Source of the DNA: Gracilibacteraceae bacterium
GTDB lineage: Bacteria > Bacillota > Desulfitobacteriia > Desulfitobacteriales > Syntrophobotulaceae
NCBI GenBank assembly: GCA_031274335.1
Contig: JAISQG010000051.1
Coordinates: 1 to 6,478 of the forward strand
DNA: 6,478 nucleotides
Direction: 5' to 3'
The position numbers and the translations under genes are program-made. Positions within the stretch are counted from its first letter, which is position 1; each line of letters begins with the position of its first letter. The notes under the pieces are model-generated. The model worked only from the letters and a program-made list of their open reading frames with translations. It did not search any database and was not told the DNA's origin. Below are positions 1 through 5,200 of this stretch, piece by piece.

Positions 1-1
1 G

Positions 2-106
2 TGGGTAGTGGGTAGTGGTTAGTGGATAGGGGGTAGGGGGTAGGGGGTAGGGGGTAGTGGTTAGTGGGTAGTGGGTAGTGGGTAGTGGGTAGTGGTTAGT
101 GGGGAG
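2..106. repeat. G-rich heptamer tandem repeat array (consensus TGGGTAG)
   Basis: Fourteen consecutive 7-base units run from 2 to 99, and a degenerate fifteenth (TGGGGAG) ends at 106. The variants are TGGGTAG, TGGTTAG, TGGATAG and GGGGTAG, the last in four successive copies at 30-57. The array begins at the window edge, so its full length is unknown. The + strand has runs of three to five G at 7-base spacing, which could form G-quadruplexes. Seven is not a multiple of three, so the array is unlikely to code. It ends about 50 bases before the promoter of the lipoprotein gene. Similar short heptamer arrays occur between genes in several bacteria, but I do not recognise this unit as a named family. 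Confidence 0.93.
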
Positions 107-154
107 GACTGTGCTGTCAAAGGTATTTATTCACATTTTATACTATTATTAACA

Positions 155-183
155 TTGTAAATCCGCAGATTATTATTTATAAT
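155..183 (+). promoter_or_regulatory. Predicted sigma-70-type promoter of the solute-binding protein gene
   Basis: A -35 box TTGTAA (155-160) lies 17 bases before a perfect -10 box TATAAT (178-183). The strip 107-215 is AT-rich in otherwise GC-rich DNA, as expected for a promoter. Transcription would start near 190, leaving a leader of about 40 bases with an AAGGAG ribosome binding site at 216-221, nine bases before the ATG. A weaker alternative is TGTCAA (115-120), 18 bases, TATACT (139-144). This is prediction from motifs only. Confidence 0.7.
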
Positions 184-230
184 GTTAAGGAAGAAGAAGG
201 AAAAGGAATAAAGAAAAGGAGAGTGACCCC

Positions 231-1037
231 ATGCAGAGAAAACATTTTGCCACCCCATGCTGTCTGGCCGCCGTCCTGGTGCTGACAGCCCTTTTGGCCG
301 CCTGCGGCGCGCCGGCGGCCAGTCCCCCGGCCTCCCCCCCGGCGGAACAGCCGAAAGAGGTGCTCGTTGTGGCGACCAACGCGGAATTCCCGCCGTTTGA
401 GTTCATCACGGAGCAGGGCGCCGGCGTGATCGGCGAGTATGACGGCATCGACATCCTGATGGCGCGGGCCATAGCGGAGGAACTGGGCATGGATGTGGAG
501 ATTTCCAACATGGATTTTGACGCCATCATCCCCGCGCTCGTTTCCGGCAAAGCAACCATCGGCATCGCCGGCATGACCATCCTGGAGGAACGCTTAGAAA
601 ACGTGGACTTCAGCATTCCTTACTGGGTGGCCGTGCAATCGATTATCGTGCCGACCGATTCCCCCATCGCAGGCGTCGCTGATCTTCAGGGCAAAAAAGT
701 CGGCATCATCACGGGATTCACGGGCGACATCACCTTGAGCGATATCGGCGGCATCGATCTGCAGCACTACAAAAAAGGCGTGGACGCCGTCATGGATCTG
801 AACAACGGGCGCATTGACGCGGTCGTCATCGACTCGCCCACGGCGCACAAGCTGATCGCCAGTTTTGACAGCCTCAAGGCCATCGACGACGACCCTGTTT
901 TTGAAACGGAATCCTACGCCATTTGCGTCGCCAAGGGCAATGAAGAACTCGTGGCCCGGATTAACGCCGCCGTGCAAAAACTCATCGACGAGGGAATGAT
1001 CGAGACTTTTGCCGCCGAAGTGGACGAACGGCTCTAA
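231..1037 (+). CDS. Amino-acid-type ABC transporter solute-binding lipoprotein (SBP family 3)
   Basis: This 268-residue protein is predicted to be a lipid-anchored extracellular binding component of a polar amino acid (or related solute) ABC importer. Residues 1-24 form a signal peptide with a hydrophobic stretch ending in the lipobox LAAC, placing the lipidated Cys at 25. An Ala/Pro-rich linker (about 26-42) follows. The binding fold starts at VLVVATNAEFPPFEF (44-58), typical of SBP_bac_3. TILEER with Arg121 and VIDSP with Asp201 sit where family members bind the ligand carboxylate and amino groups, by motif alignment from memory. The length is normal for the family. The ATG is supported by AAGGAG nine bases upstream. 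No permease or ATPase gene lies downstream, where carA follows with its own promoter; the partners may be upstream of the window or elsewhere. The exact ligand cannot be read from the sequence. Confidence 0.9.
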   Translation: MQRKHFATPCCLAAVLVLTALLAACGAPAASPPASPPAEQPKEVLVVATNAEFPPFEFITEQGAGVIGEYDGIDILMARAIAEELGMDVEISNMDFDAIIPALVSGKATIGIAGMTILEERLENVDFSIPYWVAVQSIIVPTDSPIAGVADLQGKKVGIITGFTGDITLSDIGGIDLQHYKKGVDAVMDLNNGRIDAVVIDSPTAHKLIASFDSLKAIDDDPVFETESYAICVAKGNEELVARINAAVQKLIDEGMIETFAAEVDERL

Positions 1038-1039
1038 AA

Positions 1040-1065
1040 CGCCCTCGGGCGAAAATATTTTTCTT
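1040..1065 (+). terminator. Weak intrinsic terminator candidate after the lipoprotein gene
   Basis: Three bases after the stop codon, CGCC (1040-1043) and GGCG (1048-1051) can pair around the tetraloop CTCG. A mixed A/T tract AAAATATTTTTCTT (1052-1065) follows. The stem is only four base pairs and the T tract is interrupted, so termination is likely partial. Its position between two separate genes and just before a new promoter supports the call. Confidence 0.4.
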
Positions 1066-1093
1066 GTGCAAATCCCCCCGCTTATGGTAAAAT
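1064..1093 (+). promoter_or_regulatory. Predicted extended -10 promoter of the carAB operon
   Basis: The -10 box TAAAAT (1088-1093) is preceded by TGG, giving the extended -10 motif TGnTAAAAT. A partial -35 box TTGTGC (1064-1069) lies 18 bases upstream. Transcription would begin near 1100, so the leader before carA is only about 20 bases. That leaves no room for a PyrR-type attenuator or a riboswitch between promoter and carA. The -35 box overlaps the end of the preceding terminator tract. Confidence 0.6.
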
Positions 1094-1105
1094 GAATCGA
1101 TAAAC

Positions 1106-1112
1106 GGGAGGG
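1106..1112 (+). promoter_or_regulatory. Ribosome binding site that fixes the carA start
   Basis: GGGAGGG (1106-1112) lies eight bases before ATG at 1121. An in-frame GTG at 1112 would begin inside this site and so could not use it. This favours ATG 1121, and the protein then begins MEETIFLILANG, as expected for CarA. Confidence 0.8.
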
Positions 1113-1120
1113 TGTGCAGT

Positions 1121-2224
1121 ATGGAAGAAACAATATTTCTGATTCTGGCCAACGGCAGGGTTTTCCCGGGCAAGCCGTTCGGGGCTACGGGGGAAATAAC
1201 GGGGGAACTCGTGTTCACAACGGCGATGACCGGCTATCTGGAAACTCTGACCGACCCCAGCTATTACGGCCAAATCGTCATTCAGACTTTCCCCCTGATA
1301 GGCAATTACGGCGTGATACCACAGGATTTGGAAAGCAGCGGCTTTGCTTTAAGGGCATATATTGTGCGGGAATGGTGTCAAGACCCCTCGAACTTCCGGA
1401 GCGAGGGCCGTCTTGACACTTTTTTGGCCAAACGCGGCGTCATCGGGCTTTGCGGCGTGGACACGCGCGCCCTGACACGCATAGTGCGCGAATACGGTGT
1501 CATGAACGCGCGCGTCTCCCGGAGCCCGGAACTGTCCGCGGCGGAATGGGCCTCCCTGCGGGAGTTTCGCGTCACGGACGCCGTGGACGCCGTCACCTGC
1601 CCGGCGGAAACGGAAACAGAAGCGCCTCCCGGCCCGGCGGCGGCGCCCCTCATTGTCCTCTGGGATTTCGGCGCGAAAGAAAACATCCGCCGCGAGCTTC
1701 TGAAACGCGGCTGCCGAGTCCGCACCGTGCCCGGCCGCACCGGAGCGGAGCGCATCCGCGCCCTGCGCCCGGACGGTCTCATGCTGACGAACGGCCCCGG
1801 CGACCCGGCGGAAAACACCGCCATCATCGCCGCGCTCCGGGAACTGGCGTCGGACGGCATCCCCACCTTCGGCATCTGCCTCGGCCACCAATTGCTGGCC
1901 CTGAGCCAGGGCGCCCAAACCGTCAAGCTCAAATACGGCCACCGCGGCGCGAACCAGCCGGCCCGCCATCTGCCCACGGGCCGCGTCTACATCACGAGCC
2001 AGAACCACGGTTACGCCGTGGTGAGCGAAACCCTGCCTCCCGCGGCCCGCGCCTCTTTTCTCAATGTGAACGACGGCACCTGCGAAGGCGTCGATTACGA
2101 TAACATGCCGGCTTTTTCTGTCCAGTTCCACCCCGAAGCCTCGGCCGGCCCGCTGGACACAGGCTTTTTATTTGACCGTTTTCTCCGTCTGGTGCGGGAA
2201 GGAGGGGGCCATGCCGCGCGATAA
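1121..2224 (+). CDS. carA: Carbamoyl-phosphate synthase small (glutaminase) subunit
   Basis: CarA hydrolyses glutamine and passes ammonia to CarB for carbamoyl phosphate synthesis, feeding pyrimidine and arginine pathways in the cytoplasm. The 367-residue protein is close to the usual length. The N-terminal CarA domain shows FTTAMTGYLETLTDPSYYGQ and VREWCQDPSNFRSEG. The C-terminal class I glutamine amidotransferase domain (from about residue 177) has the nucleophile Cys253 in FGICLGHQ and His337 and Glu339 in FHPEASAGP, so the catalytic triad is complete. SQNHGYAV is also conserved. The start is set by GGGAGGG eight bases before the ATG. The end overlaps the next gene by 14 bases, which suggests translational coupling and balanced subunit synthesis. 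A strong hairpin followed by six T lies inside the gene at 1375-1425, described separately. Confidence 0.97.
   Translation: MEETIFLILANGRVFPGKPFGATGEITGELVFTTAMTGYLETLTDPSYYGQIVIQTFPLIGNYGVIPQDLESSGFALRAYIVREWCQDPSNFRSEGRLDTFLAKRGVIGLCGVDTRALTRIVREYGVMNARVSRSPELSAAEWASLREFRVTDAVDAVTCPAETETEAPPGPAAAPLIVLWDFGAKENIRRELLKRGCRVRTVPGRTGAERIRALRPDGLMLTNGPGDPAENTAIIAALRELASDGIPTFGICLGHQLLALSQGAQTVKLKYGHRGANQPARHLPTGRVYITSQNHGYAVVSETLPPAARASFLNVNDGTCEGVDYDNMPAFSVQFHPEASAGPLDTGFLFDRFLRLVREGGGHAAR
1375..1425 (+). terminator. Terminator-like hairpin inside the carA coding sequence
   Basis: The outer arms GTGTCAAGAC (1375-1384) and GTCTTGACAC (1410-1419) are perfect complements over ten bases. The inner arms CCCTCG (1385-1390) and CGAGGG (1402-1407) add six more pairs, with a two-base CC bulge at 1408-1409 and an 11-base loop that may fold further. 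Six T (1420-1425) follow directly, so the arrangement is that of a + strand intrinsic terminator about 255 bases into carA. Ribosomes following polymerase closely would prevent folding, so it could link carAB transcription to translation. The arms encode conserved CarA sequence (CQDPSNFRSEGRLDT). Activity is inferred from structure only. Confidence 0.5.
2199..2205 (+). promoter_or_regulatory. Ribosome binding site inside carA that fixes the carB start
   Basis: AAGGAGG (2199-2205) is a full consensus site five bases before ATG 2211. An in-frame TTG at 2172 lies upstream of it and would add 13 residues with no homology to CarB. From 2211 the protein begins MPRDKTIRKVLLIGSGP, the normal CarB N-terminus. 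The site lies within the last codons of carA, so carB translation is probably coupled to it. Confidence 0.88.
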
Positions 2225-5200
2225 AACCATCCGCAAGGTGCTGCTCATCGGCTCCGGGCCGATCGTCATCGGCCAGGCGGCGGAATTTGATTACGCCGGG
2301 ACGCAGGCCTGCCGCGCCCTGAAGGAAGAAGGCCTGGAAGTCGTCCTCGTCAACTCCAACCCGGCCACCATCATGACAGACCGGGCTATGGCCGATCATA
2401 TCTATATCGAACCCCTGACAGCCGACGTGCTGAAGCGCATCATCGACAAAGAGCAGCCCGACAGCGTCCTCTCCACCTTGGGCGGGCAAAACGGCCTCAC
2501 ACTGTCGATGCAGCTGGCCAAAGAGGGTTTTCTGGCCGAGCGCGGCATCCGCCTCCTCGGCGCCGGCCCGGAAACCATCGACAAAGCCGAAGACAGGCAA
2601 ATTTTCAAGGATACGATGATTTCCATCGGCCAGCCCGTCATCCCTTCCATCGTCGCGGACAACGCGGCGGCGGCCCTGGAATTCGCGGCGGAAATAGGCT
2701 ATCCGCTCATCGTGCGCCCGGCTTTCACGCTCGGCGGCAGCGGGGGCGGCATGGCCCACAACGAGCGCGAGCTGCGCGAAACGGCGGAAACCGGCCTGCG
2801 CCTTTCTCCGATCCATCAGGTGCTGATCGAGCAATCCGTCGCCGGCTGGAAGGAAATTGAATTTGAAGTGATGCGGGACGCCGCAGGCAACGCCGTCACG
2901 ATTTGCAGCATGGAAAACTTCGATCCCGTGGGCGTGCACACCGGCGATAGCATCGTCATCGCCCCCGCCGTCACCCTTTCGGACAAGGAATACCAGATGC
3001 TGCGCTCCGCCGCCCTGGACATCATCAACGCCCTGGGCGTCGAAGGCGGTTGCAACTGCCAGTTCGCGCTCCACCCGCACAGCTTCCGCTACGCCGTCAT
3101 TGAGGTCAATCCGCGCGTTTCCCGCTCCTCGGCGCTCGCGTCCAAAGCCACGGGCTACCCGATCGCCAAGGTCGCGGCCAAAATCGCCCTCGGCTACCGG
3201 CTGGACGAGATCAAAAACGCCGTCACCGGCAGCACCTACGCCTGTTTTGAGCCGGCGCTCGATTATGTGGTCGTCAAGCTGCCGAAATGGCCTTTTGACA
3301 AATTCATCTACGCCAACCGCACGCTCGGCACGCAGATGAAAGCGACGGGAGAAGTGATGGCCATCGGGACGAGTTTTGAGGAAGTCCTGATGAAAGCGGT
3401 GCGCGGCGCGGAAATATCGCTTTCCTCCCTGCGCCTGCCGGCTTTGGCCGCTTTGGCGCCGGAAGATCTGCGGGCCGCCCTCACCCGCTGTGACGACCAG
3501 CGCCTTTTTACCGTGTTCGCCGCGCTGGCCCACGGCATTGCGCCGGAAGAAATCCACGCCGTAACCCAAATCGACCCGTGGTTCCTGCACAAAATCGCCC
3601 GCCTGGCCCGGCTGGAGGAAACGCTCCGGCGCGAGGGCTTGACGCCGGCCCTTTACCGTGAAGCCAAGGTCTGCGGCTACCCGGACGAGGCGCTGACGGA
3701 ACTGACGGGGGAACAGCCGCCGGAACGCCTGCGCGCCTCCTATAAGATGGTCGATACCTGCGGCGGCGAGTTTGCCGCCGAAACACCGTATTTTTACGCC
3801 TCTTACGACGAGGAAAACGAGGCGGAGGAGGTCATCGCCGCGCGGCGCGGCGGAAAAACCGTCATCGTTTTCGGCTCCGGCCCCATCCGCATCGGGCAGG
3901 GCATTGAATTTGATTACGCTTCCGTCCATTGCGTCTGGGCTCTGAAAAAAGCCGGCTACGACGTGGTGATTGTGAATAACAATCCGGAGACGGTGTCGAC
4001 GGATTTTGACACGGCGGATCGCCTTTATTTTGAGCCGCTGACGCCGGAGGACGTCTGGAACATCATCGAAACCGAGAAGCCTTATGCCGCGGTCGTCGCT
4101 TTCGGCGGACAAACCGCCATCAAGCTGACCCGTTTTCTCGACGCGTGGGGCGTGCGCATCCTTGGCACTCCGGCCTCCGCCATCGACGAGGCGGAAGACC
4201 GCGCCCGTTTCGAAGCTTTGCTGGAAAAACTTGACATCAAACGCCCGCGCGGCTTCACCGCCCTGAGCCTGGACGACGCGCTGCGGGCGGCGCGCCGGCT
4301 CGGCTATCCCGTTCTGCTGCGCCCGTCTTATGTTCTCGGCGGGCAGAACATGATCATCGCTTTCAGCGATGCCGACGTGCGCGAATACATGGAGATCATT
4401 CTGGCCCACAACCCGGAAAAACCGGTGCTGATCGACCAGTACCTGGCCGGCGTCGAAGTCGAGGTGGACGCCATATGCGACGGCGAGGACATTCTCATCC
4501 CCGGTATCATGGAGCATATTGAGCGCAGCGGCGTCCATTCCGGCGACTCGATTGCCGTTTATCCGCCGTGGAATCTGCGCGACGACATGGCGCAAGCCAT
4601 AGAGGACACGACGCGCCGGCTGGCTCTGGCCCTGAACACGAAAGGCCTGGTGAACATCCAGTACGTCATCAGCGACGGCCGTTTATACGTCATCGAGGTC
4701 AACCCGCGTTCCTCGCGCACCATCCCCTATTTAAGCAAGGTGACGGACATTCCGATGGTCGAGCTGGCCGTGCGGGCCATGTTGGGGGAAAAGCTGCGCG
4801 ACATGGGCTACGGCCTGGGCCTGCATCCGGCCGGCATTTACGTCGCCGTCAAAGTGCCTGTTTTTTCCTTTGAAAAACTGGGCAATGTGGACACGCATCT
4901 CGGTCCGGAAATGAAATCGACGGGGGAAGTGCTGGGGCTGGCCACCACGATGGAGGAAGCTCTGTACAAGGGCCTCGTCGCGGCCGGCTACCGCATGAAA
5001 AAGCGCGGAGGAGTTTTCATCACGGTGCGCGACGCCGACAAGCCGGAAATCGCCGCCATCGCCAAAAAATTCCACGAGCTGGAATTCACGCTGTATGCCA
5101 CAGCCGGCACGGCGGAGGTGTTGCGCGACGCCGGCCTGAGCGTTGTGGCCACCAAGAAAATCCACGAAGCCGAGGCCGCGGGCCGCGTGAATTTTTGGCA

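Noticed and set aside
1413..1418. Perfect -35 hexamer TTGACA inside carA
   Set aside because: No -10 box lies at the right spacing downstream on the + strand. The hexamer is part of the hairpin arm. Its mirror copy on the minus strand also has only poor -10 matches.
2136..2170. AAGCCT / AGGCTT pairing followed by T at the 3' end of carA
   Set aside because: It has a six-base stem with a 19-base loop, and the stem uses up part of the T run. It encodes the conserved FHPEASAGPLDTG motif. This is near chance level.
3486..3509. CGCTG / CAGCG hairpin with T5 two bases later in carB
   Set aside because: The stem is only five base pairs, and such structures are expected by chance in several kilobases of GC-rich DNA.
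2061..4595. Open frame of 844 codons on the minus strand opposite carA/carB
   Set aside because: It lies entirely opposite genes with clear CarA and CarB motifs, shows no recognisable domain, and is a common result of GC-rich codon use on the other strand.
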